Positions 1-8,102 of a DNA stretch of 59,480 nt are shown here, piece after piece. The notes below the pieces were generated by a model. It was not told the DNA's origin. It made no database searches and saw nothing but the letters and a program-made list of their open reading frames with translations. The DNA is from Pokkaliibacter plantistimulans. Lineage in GTDB: Bacteria > Pseudomonadota > Gammaproteobacteria > Pseudomonadales > Balneatricaceae. The position numbers and the translations under genes were made by a program. The DNA lies in contig NZ_LAPT01000113.1 in assembly GCF_003194385.1 (NCBI RefSeq), positions 1 through 59,480 of the forward strand. Reading direction: 5' to 3'. Each line of letters begins with the position of its first letter. Position 1 is the first letter of the stretch.

Positions 1-56
1 AACGCGACGGCCTCCAGCTTGAACTCTGGAGTAAAGGACTGACGACGTTTGCTCAT
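1..56 (-). CDS. IS3-family transposase OrfA, N-terminal fragment (partial at window edge)
   Basis: The ATG at 56 opens a frame that reads MSKRRQSFTPEFKLEAVA and runs off the window. This is the typical start of IS3-family OrfA, whose N-terminal helix-turn-helix binds the element ends; RRxFxxEFKxxAV is the recognisable pattern. A GAGGTG ribosome-binding site lies about 10 bases upstream. Only 18 codons are visible, so subgroup and integrity cannot be judged. The outward-facing end could drive or block expression of the porin downstream, but no outward promoter is evident. Confidence 0.75.
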   Translation of the reverse strand, partial: MSKRRQSFTPEFKLEAVA

Positions 57-126
57 AAATAAGACACCTCACTGAGCGCGTTAGAATAACGCTTTACTGA
101 GTGTCCGAAATCATTGAGCCACTACA
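1..126 (-). mobile_element. End of an IS3-family insertion sequence, cut by the window edge
   Basis: Read on the minus strand, the segment starts with TGTAGTGGCTCAATG, carries a GAGGTG ribosome-binding site and then the first codons of an IS3-type OrfA. IS3-family elements begin with TG and have a terminal inverted repeat followed within about 70 bases by orfA, which fits. The outer end is placed at base 126 from the TG dinucleotide only. The other end, orfB and any target duplication lie outside the window, so whether the copy is intact is unknown. Confidence 0.7.
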
Positions 127-550
127 CCTGTTTATTCATGCTAAGAGGAAAAAATCATTCAGATGGTTGCGGAGAGGGTGATATAGCCAATAGATGATGT
201 GTCAGTACCGTGTTGTGAATTTCCCTTGTTGACTAACGTTTAGAAATTAGTAGAAGGGCTGCGATAGTAAATTTTTCAATATGAATCAGAAATGCCAGAA
301 ACGTCATGATATGAGACAGTTATATAAATAGTTTTATATATGAAAACCTTATAAATAAAGGTTTATAAAGTAAGTAACTGCTATTTTTAAGAGCTTAAGT
401 GCAACAATTGGATTAGGTTTATTGAGCGGGATTTCATTAGACTGCCTGCGGTAGTGATCATGCTATATCACTGTCTAAACAGTTGGGGGAGGAAGATTTT
501 CCGAGAAAGTTTACCCCCGATTCGAATTCAGGATTAAGGAAGGCCTTTCA
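127..550. other. AT-rich intergenic region upstream of the porin
   Basis: This 424-base gap holds no credible gene. It is clearly AT-richer than its surroundings, especially at 230-370. Two inverted repeats stand out: AGTGAT (453-458) with ATCACT (467-472), and a G-run near 484-489 facing a C-run near 513-517. They could be an operator and a leader hairpin of the porin gene. An AGGA-type ribosome-binding site lies at about 537-541, just before the porin ATG. The promoter itself could not be fixed. Confidence 0.4.
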
Positions 551-1555
551 ATGAAAAAATCCCTGCTAGCTGTTGCTGTTGCCAGTGCTGCTACTCTGCC
601 CGTTCTGGCGCAGGCTGATGCTACTCTATATGGTCGTCTGCACTTCCAGATGCAGTTTGATAAAAACCAGGACATGAACATTGCCAACGCTGGTCATCGT
701 CTGGGTGTGAAAGGTGAAAGTGAGCTGGACTCTGGTTTGACTGCTTTCTATCAATTGGAAACCCAGTTTGGTAATGACACTGATGGTACTTCCACTGAAG
801 GTACTACCGACGCCAACCTGAAAGTTCGCCATGCAAACGCAGGTGTGAAAGGTGATTTCGGTAAAGTGACTGTAGGTCGCTTTGAGAACCCAATGTACAA
901 AACTGTAGTAGGTGACGTATTCGAGCGTACTTCTGCTGCCTTCACCCAGACTCAGGAGCGTATTGGTAACTCTCTGGCGTATGAGTCACCCAGCTACGCA
1001 GGCTTCAACGGCTACGCTGCTATTACTGGTGACGGCGGCAATGAAGATTACACCGACACCAATGGCGTAAAACACAGCTACAAAGATGTTGATGGTTATA
1101 TTGCTGGTGTGAACTACGAAGCGAACGGTCTGTATGCTGGTGTGGGTTATGCTCAGTCTCAGTACGAAAAAGACCAGGATAGCTACGACAAGCACGATGT
1201 GTCAGTTGGTGTGAGCTACACTTACAACAATGCTTTCGTAGGTGCAAACTATGAGCATAATCAGCAGTTGGCCACCTCTGGAGGGGCTACTGACGGTTCT
1301 ATCGACGTATACGATGTCGCTGCTACCTACACTATCGACAAAACCACCATTGGCCTGAACTACAGCCAAGCTAACCCTGACAACGCTGATAAGCTGAAGC
1401 GCAGTCTGGTTGGTGTTTATCATGATCTGGGTGGTGGCGCGGATGTGTACGCTGAGTACTACAACGTGAATGGTGCTGCTGAGCAGGGCGCATCCGATTA
1501 CGGTATCGATGCTCTGAATGACGGCTTTACCGTTGGTTACCGCGTGAAGTTCTAA
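551..1555 (+). CDS. Gram-negative outer-membrane trimeric porin
   Basis: The 334-residue product is a general diffusion porin of the outer membrane. It starts with a signal peptide (MKKSLLAVAVASAATLPVLAQA, cleaved before DATLYGRL), a start typical of the proteobacterial OmpC-like/porin_4 family. The body is rich in alternating aromatic and polar strands, with loops rich in Asp and Gly. It ends in VGYRVKF, the C-terminal aromatic signature read by the BAM machinery. An AAGGAAGG ribosome-binding site precedes the ATG. It is monocistronic, followed by a strong terminator. The codon use looks like that of a highly expressed gene. Substrate selectivity cannot be inferred; expression is probably osmotically or nutritionally controlled through the long AT-rich upstream region. 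Confidence 0.93.
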   Translation: MKKSLLAVAVASAATLPVLAQADATLYGRLHFQMQFDKNQDMNIANAGHRLGVKGESELDSGLTAFYQLETQFGNDTDGTSTEGTTDANLKVRHANAGVKGDFGKVTVGRFENPMYKTVVGDVFERTSAAFTQTQERIGNSLAYESPSYAGFNGYAAITGDGGNEDYTDTNGVKHSYKDVDGYIAGVNYEANGLYAGVGYAQSQYEKDQDSYDKHDVSVGVSYTYNNAFVGANYEHNQQLATSGGATDGSIDVYDVAATYTIDKTTIGLNYSQANPDNADKLKRSLVGVYHDLGGGADVYAEYYNVNGAAEQGASDYGIDALNDGFTVGYRVKF

Positions 1556-1691
1556 TAAATCGCACTTCTACGCTTGGATAGACCGCCCCGCTGGTCGGGG
1601 TGGCTATCTGCTGCTCCCCTTCAAGCTGCAGATGGCCGACATTTTCAAATTAACGTGCTGATAATATTGAAACGACCTGTTCGAGCTAGCC

Positions 1692-1718
1692 AAAACCCTG
1701 ATTTATCAGGGTTTTTTA
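1692..1718. terminator. Rho-independent terminator, bidirectional
   Basis: The hairpin AAACCCTGA / TCAGGGTTT has a TTTA loop, is followed by a T run on the plus strand and preceded by an A run for the minus strand. It sits between the convergent porin and NlpC/P60 genes and can serve both. A second G/C hairpin without T run (CCCCG/CGGGG, about 1586-1600) lies closer to the porin stop. Confidence 0.9.
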
Positions 1719-1729
1719 TTGTCTGAAAG

Positions 1730-2362
1730 TCAGTATTCAAGTACTCGTTTTGCTTTCAGATAGCTGCGCTGCCAGTAGCTGGTTTTCAGGCTATCAATTC
1801 TTACTCCGCCGCCAGAACTGTTGGAGTGGATAAATTCGTTATTGCCCAGATAGATACCTGCATGACTGACTCTTCCTCGTCCGTTGTGGTTGAAGAACAG
1901 CAGGTCCCCAGGTTGTAGTTGATTCTTGGCGATAGTCGCGCCAGGTAGTTTGATCATTTCTCTGGTGGAGCGTGGCAGTTTAATGCCGGCGGTTTCGTTA
2001 AATACGTAATTGATCAAACCACTGCAGTCGAAACCTGAAGAAGGGGTGTTACCGCCAAAATGATAAGGGGTGCCCATCAGGGTCAATGCCTTTTTGAGGA
2101 CCTGAGTGGCAGGATCATCGCCGTGCAGATTGTAGTCACTGCCAGGCAGGGCGGAGGAGCGTTTCTTCGTGAAGGAAGAAGGCCGATCGATGGAGCTGAG
2201 GTCTTGATTCTGACTGTCATCATCAGCACTTTCGCTCTGTGCTGTCTGATCGCCGGAAACATCATAACTGAGGGAAGCTTGATTTTTACTGGGGTTGCCC
2301 GTACATGCAGTTAGCAGGACTGAAAAACTCAAGATGATCAATGGTGTTAGGCGCTCGCGCAT
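1730..2362 (-). CDS. NlpC/P60-family lipoprotein, likely murein endopeptidase (MepS/Spr-like)
   Basis: A 210-residue secreted lipoprotein. The chosen ATG at 2362 gives a compact signal ending in the lipobox LLTAC; the open frame extends to a TTG at 2380, which would only lengthen the signal. A low-complexity Ser/Asp/Gln linker is followed by a C-terminal NlpC/P60 domain. The catalytic Cys lies in FDCSGLINYVF, the His in RVSHAGIYLG, and the polar third residue in the NEFIHS segment. Such enzymes cut D,D- or L,D-bonds in peptidoglycan stem peptides and help cell-wall growth. MepS of E. coli is the nearest functional model, but P60 specificity cannot be read from motifs. It stands alone, ending toward the porin. 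Confidence 0.88.
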   Translation of the reverse strand: MRERLTPLIILSFSVLLTACTGNPSKNQASLSYDVSGDQTAQSESADDDSQNQDLSSIDRPSSFTKKRSSALPGSDYNLHGDDPATQVLKKALTLMGTPYHFGGNTPSSGFDCSGLINYVFNETAGIKLPRSTREMIKLPGATIAKNQLQPGDLLFFNHNGRGRVSHAGIYLGNNEFIHSNSSGGGVRIDSLKTSYWQRSYLKAKRVLEY

Positions 2363-2633
2363 CTGACCAACCCGCCGCAATATAAAATGCCAATAACATG
2401 GGCTAAAAACTATCTTCCCTGATTGTGTATTGCGATCAGATGAAGTGGCCCTACCAGACAGAAAATTACGCTAGAGGTTACAGCAAGATCCCTGCCATTG
2501 TCGCGAATTTTATTCATTCAATCCGTATCTGGGTCAGTTAGCGTCTGTGCTTTATGGTTCTGGCAAGGATCTATGCCACTTCATGAGGCAGAGAATGAAC
2601 GTTATCCGCATGACTTTGGTGCAATTTGCGCTG

Positions 2634-3149
2634 CTAAAGCGACGCTGCTGCGCGGGATGCCTGGTCGTAGATGCCGGATAATGCACGTAATAACGTGCTT
2701 GTTGCTCCCATCTCTTCACCGGCGAAGCCTAATGTCTGTACTGCATCCAGTAGGCAGTCCCTTCTTACAGCGGCATATTTTTCACAAAGTGCGCGCCCTT
2801 CTTCAGTGGTAAGGAAGTAAGTTTCCTTGCCGCGTTTTTCCGTAGCAACCAGACCGAGCTTGAGCAGTTTTTTTAACGCGTAGGTCACGGTATGACTGTC
2901 TTCAATATTGAATACCAGGCAAATATCCGCGGCACGCTTGGGGCGATGACGGTGGTTGACACTGTGAAGTGCCAGGATGTCCAGCGAGCCTAGTTCAGGC
3001 ATGCCGCTGGCGCTCATACAACGAACGATCCATCTGGAGAAGGCATGGCTTGCCATGATCAGGCCAAATTCAAATTCCGACATTTCTACTGACTGAGTAG
3101 ACAGATGATCTGAGGAGACGATCGCGTGGTGAGCAGGAGTCTGTGGCAT
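2634..3149 (-). CDS. Winged-helix (MarR-like) transcriptional regulator next to pxpABC
   Basis: About 171 residues from the ATG at 3149 (frame open to an ATG at 3176, neither with a strong ribosome-binding site). The middle contains a winged helix: a helix-turn-helix around KRAADICLVFNIEDSHTVTYALKKLLKLGLV, followed by a basic wing (KRGKETYFLTTEEG). This resembles the single-domain winged-helix proteins often found beside LamB/YcsF and KipI genes. It is divergent from pxpA, with only about 100 bases and a perfect palindrome between them, so it probably controls the 5-oxoproline operon. Direction of control and effector are unknown. Confidence 0.8.
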   Translation of the reverse strand: MPQTPAHHAIVSSDHLSTQSVEMSEFEFGLIMASHAFSRWIVRCMSASGMPELGSLDILALHSVNHRHRPKRAADICLVFNIEDSHTVTYALKKLLKLGLVATEKRGKETYFLTTEEGRALCEKYAAVRRDCLLDAVQTLGFAGEEMGATSTLLRALSGIYDQASRAAASL

Positions 3150-3180
3150 GGTTATTGTCCGTCGCAGGGTGTGCATGTAT

Positions 3181-3192
3181 TTTATCGATAAA
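3181..3192. promoter_or_regulatory. Perfect 12-bp palindrome, candidate operator
   Basis: TTTATCGATAAA is its own reverse complement. It lies in the short region between the divergent winged-helix regulator and pxpA, where an autoregulatory operator would be expected. The surrounding bases are AT-rich. Regulatory role is inference from position and symmetry. Confidence 0.45.
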
Positions 3193-3253
3193 TTATTTAT
3201 AAAATGCTGATGTTGTCGAGTTTGCTTTGTTTGCGAATAGGGGAGCGTATGCG

Positions 3254-4000
3254 ATGTGGTTGAACTGCGATATGGGTGAAAGTTTCGGTGCCTGGAAAAT
3301 GGGGATGGATGAAGCCGTCATGCCCTTCATTGATCAGGCCAACATCGCCTGTGGCTTTCATGCTTCGGATCCCCTGATCATGCAGAAAACGGTACGTCTG
3401 GCACTGCAGCATGATGTCATGATCGGTGCCCACCCCTCCTATCCTGATCTGGTTGGCTTTGGTCGCAGGTCAATGAGTTGCACTCCGGCAGAAATCACCG
3501 CCTTTATTCGTTACCAGTACGGTGCACTGCAGGCTATTGCTCGTGCTGAAGGTGGCAAGGTTGCATATGTTAAGCCTCATGGCGCCTTGCATAACGACAT
3601 GATGAAAGATGAAAAGGTACTGCGGGCGGTCATGGCTGCACTGGCCACTGAGCCAGAGCCTTTACCGCTGATGATCATGACTACGGCAGATAATTCCAAT
3701 GTTAAGGCATTGGCTGCAGAGTATGGCGTGACGTTGTGGCTGGAAGCCTTTGCTGACAGAGGCTATGACGCAGAGGGTTATCTGATGTCTCGCAGTCTGC
3801 CTAATGCAGTGCATCACGATGTGGATACTATCGTGCGGCAGGCGCTGACGTTGGCGCGAGGCGAAAGCATCCTGGCGAGCTCCGGAAATCCGATCAAGCT
3901 GGATGCCGTTACACTTTGCGTTCATGGTGATAACCCGGAATCCATTCGTGCGGTACAGGCTATCCGTGAAGGTATCGAGGCACTGACTACGGCTAAGTAA
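3254..4000 (+). CDS. pxpA: 5-oxoprolinase subunit PxpA (LamB/YcsF family)
   Basis: The 248-residue product belongs to the LamB/YcsF family. With PxpB and PxpC it forms the ATP-dependent prokaryotic 5-oxoprolinase, which opens 5-oxo-L-proline to L-glutamate and removes this damage product of glutamine and glutamate. Visible family signatures are LNCDMGESFG at the start, ANIACGFHASDP, IGAHPSYPD and YVKPHGALHNDM. The ATG at 3254 was chosen because GGGGAG lies eight bases upstream and the family normally begins right at the LNxDxGE motif; the upstream TTG at 3227 is unlikely. It is first in a tight three-gene operon. Confidence 0.95.
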   Translation: MWLNCDMGESFGAWKMGMDEAVMPFIDQANIACGFHASDPLIMQKTVRLALQHDVMIGAHPSYPDLVGFGRRSMSCTPAEITAFIRYQYGALQAIARAEGGKVAYVKPHGALHNDMMKDEKVLRAVMAALATEPEPLPLMIMTTADNSNVKALAAEYGVTLWLEAFADRGYDAEGYLMSRSLPNAVHHDVDTIVRQALTLARGESILASSGNPIKLDAVTLCVHGDNPESIRAVQAIREGIEALTTAK

Positions 4001-4035
4001 CGTGAGCTACAAGCCTGCGGGCGTAAGGAGTAATT

Positions 4036-4725
4036 ATGCTGTGGCGAGCACAGATCGTAGGCGTGGACGCCCTGATGCTGTACTTCGGGGACCGGATTGA
4101 TGAAAAACTCAGTCCATTGATTCTCGAAGCCAAGCACAGGTTGCAGTCTGGTCTGGCGGAGCGTCTAGTCGAAGTTGTGCCTTCTTATACCAGTTTGTAT
4201 CTCCAGTACGATCTGCTGAGAGATGATTACGCATCTTTCCTGGCTGCTGTTGAGCACTGCCTCCGTAGTCTGGATGTTGATTCGGCAGACAAGGTCGCAG
4301 GAGCCATTAAGTATATTCCGGTCTATTACTCGCAAGAGTCGGGACCTGACCTGGGTAACCTGGCTCAGAGGCATGGCTTGGCGGTTGAGGAAGTGATTGC
4401 GCTGCATACCAGCAAGATTTACGTCACCTTTGCGATAGGGTTTACCCCGGGCTTTGCCTTTCTTGGGCAAGTGGACGCCCGGATTGCTACTCCGCGCATC
4501 TCTACTCCACGGACCAAGGTACCTATGGGATCGGTGGGGATTGCTGATACTCAGACAGGAATCTATCCATCAGTCACGCCGGGTGGCTGGAACTTGATAG
4601 GCAGAACACCCTTGCTGATGTTCGATGCAGCTCGCTCTGCGCCTGCGTTTCTGCAAGTGGGGGACCGGGTACAGTTCAAGGCCATAGACAGAGAGACCTA
4701 TTTGCAGCAAGGGGGGATGCTATGA
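4036..4725 (+). CDS. pxpB: 5-oxoprolinase subunit PxpB (KipI family)
   Basis: A 229-residue KipI-family protein, the allophanate-hydrolase subunit 1-like half of the PxpBC pair. The signatures are clear: IPVYY after an N-terminal ferredoxin-like half, GFTPGFAFLG, PRTKVPMGSVGIA and PGGWNLIGRTP. An AAGGAG ribosome-binding site precedes the ATG. Its end overlaps the start of pxpC in an ATGA, indicating translational coupling. In Bacillus the homologue KipI inhibits the sporulation kinase KinA, but beside PxpA and PxpC the 5-oxoprolinase role is much more likely. Confidence 0.94.
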   Translation: MLWRAQIVGVDALMLYFGDRIDEKLSPLILEAKHRLQSGLAERLVEVVPSYTSLYLQYDLLRDDYASFLAAVEHCLRSLDVDSADKVAGAIKYIPVYYSQESGPDLGNLAQRHGLAVEEVIALHTSKIYVTFAIGFTPGFAFLGQVDARIATPRISTPRTKVPMGSVGIADTQTGIYPSVTPGGWNLIGRTPLLMFDAARSAPAFLQVGDRVQFKAIDRETYLQQGGML

Positions 4726-5654
4726 ATCAACTTGCTGCTATGGAAGTACTTCACGGTGGCATGCTGGCCTTGTTACAGGATGCTGGCCGGCGCAGCGTCA
4801 TGGAGTCTGGTCTGGCAACAGGTGGAGCTGCTGACGGGCATGCTTATGCCTGGGTTAATCGGCTGCTGGCCAACTCAGCAGATGCCAGTGTGATTGAGGT
4901 GACGTTGGGAGGGCTACAGGTCCGCTTTGCTGCGATGACCACGATTGCACTGACCGGTGCGGACTGCCAGCCCCGGCTTAATGGTGATGTTATCCCCATG
5001 TGGCAGACCGTTGTGGTGCCGGCAGGAGCAGAGCTGCATTTGGGTCATGTGCGTAAAGGCTTACGCAGTTATTTGGCTGTTGCTGGTGGCTTTTATGTGG
5101 AGCGTTCGTTAGGTGGAAGCTGCTCGACGGTCCTGCGCGAAGGGATGGGAGGGCTGGATAACACAGGGCGTCGGCTGGAGGCTGGTGACTGTCTTCGTTA
5201 TGAGCCGATAGTGCGTCCACATCAGGCGGTCAGTGGTCGTTTTATTCCTGACTATCAACAGCCATTAACGCTGCGTGTTGTGCTGGGGGCGCAAGTGGAC
5301 AGTTTCAGCAATGCCAGCCTGAATACTTTTTTTAGTTCGAGCTATATGTTGTCGCCTAAAAGTGATCGCATGGGCATTCGTCTGGAAGGGGCATCCATTG
5401 CCAGTTTACGTACAGGGTTGATATCAGAGGGAATCGCCTTGGGGGCAATACAGGTGCCTGCTGATGGTCAGCCAATCATCCTGATGCAGGACCGTCAGAC
5501 CATTGGTGGCTATCCCAAGCTGGGCAGTGTGTTACCGCTTGATCTCTATGCGCTGGCGCAGAGACAGCCGGGAGCAGAATTGAAGTTCAGCCCGATCAGC
5601 TTGTTCGAAGCACAGCAAAGTATGGTGACGTTTCTGAAGTTTTTCCGCTTTTGA
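4722..5654 (+). CDS. pxpC: 5-oxoprolinase subunit PxpC (KipA family)
   Basis: The 310-residue product matches the KipA / biotin-dependent carboxyltransferase-like family. Motifs include LLQDAGRRSVMESGLATGGAAD near residue 17, RSYLAVAGGF in the middle, SDRMGIRLEG, and IQVPADGQPIILMQDRQTIGGYPKLG near the end. With PxpB it forms the cyclophilin-like heteromer that activates 5-oxoproline with ATP. Start codon overlaps the pxpB stop. It ends the operon and is followed by a strong terminator shared with the convergent deaD gene. Confidence 0.94.
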   Translation: MNQLAAMEVLHGGMLALLQDAGRRSVMESGLATGGAADGHAYAWVNRLLANSADASVIEVTLGGLQVRFAAMTTIALTGADCQPRLNGDVIPMWQTVVVPAGAELHLGHVRKGLRSYLAVAGGFYVERSLGGSCSTVLREGMGGLDNTGRRLEAGDCLRYEPIVRPHQAVSGRFIPDYQQPLTLRVVLGAQVDSFSNASLNTFFSSSYMLSPKSDRMGIRLEGASIASLRTGLISEGIALGAIQVPADGQPIILMQDRQTIGGYPKLGSVLPLDLYALAQRQPGAELKFSPISLFEAQQSMVTFLKFFRF

Positions 5655-5664
5655 TACGCCAGAA

Positions 5665-5697
5665 ACAACAACACCCCGAAAACGGGGTGTTGTGTTA
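5665..5697. terminator. Rho-independent terminator between pxpC and deaD
   Basis: A 10-base-pair stem CAACACCCCG / CGGGGTGTTG with an AAAA loop, flanked by A-rich and T-rich stretches. It lies between two convergent genes and can act in both directions. Confidence 0.85.
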
Positions 5698-5711
5698 AGA
5701 GCTAGCTACGC

Positions 5712-7529
5712 TTAGCGCTGGCGAGGACGGAAGTCGTCACGACGGCTGAATCGCTCACCACGATCTTCATCACGGCTACGACGCGGAGCAGGGCGATCTC
5801 CGCGATCACCTCGGCTGCTGGTGCGACGTGGACGGTCAGCATAACCACCTTCTTCACCATTTTCTGCCCAGGGAGACAGCTGCATAGACTGGTTGCGGAT
5901 GCTGCAACCGGCCAGTGCAGAACGCTGAGCAGCGTTCAGGTTTTCAGGCAGAAATACAGTTGAATAGGTACCGTACAACTTGATGTGGCCGATACGGCTG
6001 CCGGAAATACCTGCTTCGTTGGCGATGGCGCCTACGATGTCACGTGGCTCGACGCGCTGTTCACGACCCAGCGCGATACGGTAACGAGTCATGGGCTCGG
6101 TATCCTGGGGACGCTCGCGACGCTCGGTGCGTTCACCGCGCTCGCCACGCTCATTGCGGTCACCGCGACGGGCTGCGCGTGGTTCGGGTTGTTCAATTTC
6201 AATATCGGCGCTGCGAGGAGCTGCTTTTTCGTCGCGAGCCATCCAGTAAAGGGCTGCGGCAACGTTTTCCAATGCTACACCGTGTTCTTCGGTCAGACGC
6301 TGAACGATGCTGGTTCCTTCGCTCACGCGCTCATCCTGCATGGCTTCCAGAATCGTGTTCACAAATTGCTGTTCGCGCAGCTGAGCCATCTCTTTCTTGG
6401 TAGGCAGCTTGTAGCGTTCCAGTGAGTGACCAATGTGGCGCTCAAGACCCTGAAGAGTACGGCGCTCGCGTGGAGTGATCAGCACCAGTGCTCGGCCTTC
6501 ACGACCAGCACGGCCAGTACGGCCAACACGGTGTACATAAGATTCGCGATCCATCGGCAGATCGTAGTTGACGACGTGGCTGATGCGCTCAACGTCCAGA
6601 CCACGGGCAGCTACGTCAGTGGCCACAATGATGTCTACTTTGTTCTGCTTCAGGCGATCTACTACTTTCTCACGCAGAGGCTGGCTCAGGTCACCGTGCA
6701 GGGCAGCGGCGCGATAGCCGTAGTGATCAAGTTTGTCGGCCAGTTCCTGAGTAGTGGTCTTGGTACGGGCAAAAATGATCAGACCATCAAAGTTTTCCAC
6801 TTCCAGCAGGCGTGCCAGCGCATCAAACTTCTGATGACCGCTTACTTCGATATAAGCCTGAGTAATAGAGGATACAGTAGCCGTCTTGCTGTGGATCTTG
6901 ATCTGTGCGGCATCCTGCAGGTGACGGTCAGCTACTTCACGGATAACCGGCGGCATGGTGGCAGAGAACAGTGCGATCTGACGAGTGCTGGGGGTCTTTT
7001 CCAGAATCCACTCAACATCATCAATAAAGCCCATCTTCAGCATTTCGTCTGCTTCGTCGAGTACCAGCGTCTGCAGGTTGTCGAGATTCAGAGTGCCACG
7101 CTCCATATGATCCATGACGCGACCTGGAGTGCCGACAACAACATGCACGCCATCACGCAAACCACGCAGCTGAGTACGGTAGTCCTGACCACCGTATACG
7201 GACAGGATGCGGATGCCACGCATGCGGGCAGCATACTGCTCAAGTGCAGTGGTCACCTGCAGGGCCAGTTCGCGGGTAGGAGTTAGGATCAGCGCTTGAG
7301 GCGCGCTTACTTTCAGATTGATACGCGCCAGCAGGGGCAGAGCAAATGCGGCGGTTTTACCAGTACCAGTCTGTGCCTGACCCAGAACATCCTTGCCGGA
7401 CAGCAATACGGGGATGCTCTGCTCCTGAATAGGAGAAGGATTTTCATAACCCATTTCTGCCAGAGGGGTCAGCAGAAATTCAGGCAGGCCAAGATCAGCA
7501 AAGGTCATAGTCGTTGCTTGTGCAGACAT
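5712..7529 (-). CDS. deaD: DEAD-box ATP-dependent RNA helicase DeaD/CsdA
   Basis: A 605-residue helicase (start at ATG 7529; the frame also contains an ATG at 7577). All core motifs are visible: Q motif PSPIQEQSIP, Walker A AQTGTGKT (52-59), PTREL, TPGR, DEAD (158-161), SAT, then ARGLD and HRVGRTGRAG in the second RecA domain. After about residue 370 come a helical region and a DbpA-type RNA-binding fold (GAIANEAGISGSRIGHIKLY), followed by an Arg/Asp/Gly-rich tail ending RDDFRPRQR. This layout is that of DeaD, which unwinds RNA in cold-stressed ribosome assembly and mRNA decay. It diverges from a CspA-type gene, consistent with cold control, and its leader can fold over the ribosome-binding site. 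Confidence 0.95.
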   Translation of the reverse strand: MSAQATTMTFADLGLPEFLLTPLAEMGYENPSPIQEQSIPVLLSGKDVLGQAQTGTGKTAAFALPLLARINLKVSAPQALILTPTRELALQVTTALEQYAARMRGIRILSVYGGQDYRTQLRGLRDGVHVVVGTPGRVMDHMERGTLNLDNLQTLVLDEADEMLKMGFIDDVEWILEKTPSTRQIALFSATMPPVIREVADRHLQDAAQIKIHSKTATVSSITQAYIEVSGHQKFDALARLLEVENFDGLIIFARTKTTTQELADKLDHYGYRAAALHGDLSQPLREKVVDRLKQNKVDIIVATDVAARGLDVERISHVVNYDLPMDRESYVHRVGRTGRAGREGRALVLITPRERRTLQGLERHIGHSLERYKLPTKKEMAQLREQQFVNTILEAMQDERVSEGTSIVQRLTEEHGVALENVAAALYWMARDEKAAPRSADIEIEQPEPRAARRGDRNERGERGERTERRERPQDTEPMTRYRIALGREQRVEPRDIVGAIANEAGISGSRIGHIKLYGTYSTVFLPENLNAAQRSALAGCSIRNQSMQLSPWAENGEEGGYADRPRRTSSRGDRGDRPAPRRSRDEDRGERFSRRDDFRPRQR

Positions 7530-7533
7530 TACG

Positions 7534-7597
7534 GAGTTCCGAATAAAAGGAAAAACTAAAGCACCCAGCGAGGGCATGAAAGGATATATCGGAACTC
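7534..7597 (-). promoter_or_regulatory. deaD leader hairpin that would mask the ribosome-binding site
   Basis: In the deaD transcript GAGTTCCGA (7597-7589) can pair perfectly with TCGGAACTC (7542-7534), which ends four bases before the ATG and covers the only purine-rich ribosome-binding sequence. The loop is 46 bases. Just upstream on the same leader lies GGGCCCGGGCCC (7604-7615), a perfect GC palindrome. The layout suggests translational control by temperature or by the helicase itself; this is inference from complementarity. Confidence 0.5.
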
Positions 7598-7960
7598 ACG
7601 GAAGGGCCCGGGCCCGTCATGGAAGACTGGGCAACAACGCCTGAACCAACGGTACAAACCTGTGGGTTAAGACTCTATCAGCAGGGATTAGGGCGGATCA
7701 CACCTTCTTTGAGGCGCCGCGAGAACCGGACTGAACGGGAGTGCGATACATCGAGGTGGCGCATTCTAAAGAAAATACAGAGGATTGGCAACTGCTGTAT
7801 ATAAAATAGTCAGTACTAAAGTTGAATGCGTCAAAAATCAGGGTGTGCACATTATTTGCTAAGACTAAAAATAACTGTCTTGCGACTGACGACAATCATG
7901 AAAAATGGCTGTTGATCAAAAAAAGTACAGTTAACTGGCTTCTTTATAACAAAAAGTCGG

Positions 7961-7989
7961 TTGGTGCTTTGTCTAGAGGCGGTTATACT
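7961..7989 (+). promoter_or_regulatory. Likely sigma-70 promoter of the cold-shock gene
   Basis: TTGGTG (7961-7966) and TATACT (7984-7989) are separated by 17 bases, a near-ideal spacing. Transcription from about 7996 would give a leader of about 107 bases before the CspA-type start codon. Confidence 0.6.
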
Positions 7990-8015
7990 CGGCCTTTGAC
8001 TTTGGTGACAAAGTC

Positions 8016-8078
8016 AAAATTTTACCTTGGCAGGGTAACCTGTGAGGTAAAGCTTCTTTTCCGTCGACCTCGGTCGAC
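8016..8078 (+). promoter_or_regulatory. Structured 5' leader of the cold-shock gene
   Basis: The leader holds GTCGACC (8063-8069) and GGTCGAC (8072-8078), a perfect seven-pair stem with a two-base spacer, and an upstream set of alternating TTACC and GGTAA elements (about 8021-8050) that can pair in more than one way. CspA-family leaders of other bacteria change structure in the cold. No E. coli-type cold box was recognised. Confidence 0.45.
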
Positions 8079-8102
8079 ACTTTATATAGATAAGAGAGTT
8101 AT

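Noticed and set aside
3227-3253. TTG at 3227 as pxpA start
   Set aside because: The ATG at 3254 has GGGGAG eight bases upstream and begins right at the family motif; the TTG has no site.
6426-7286. A 286-codon plus-strand frame inside deaD
   Set aside because: Antisense to a helicase whose motifs are complete; no independent support.
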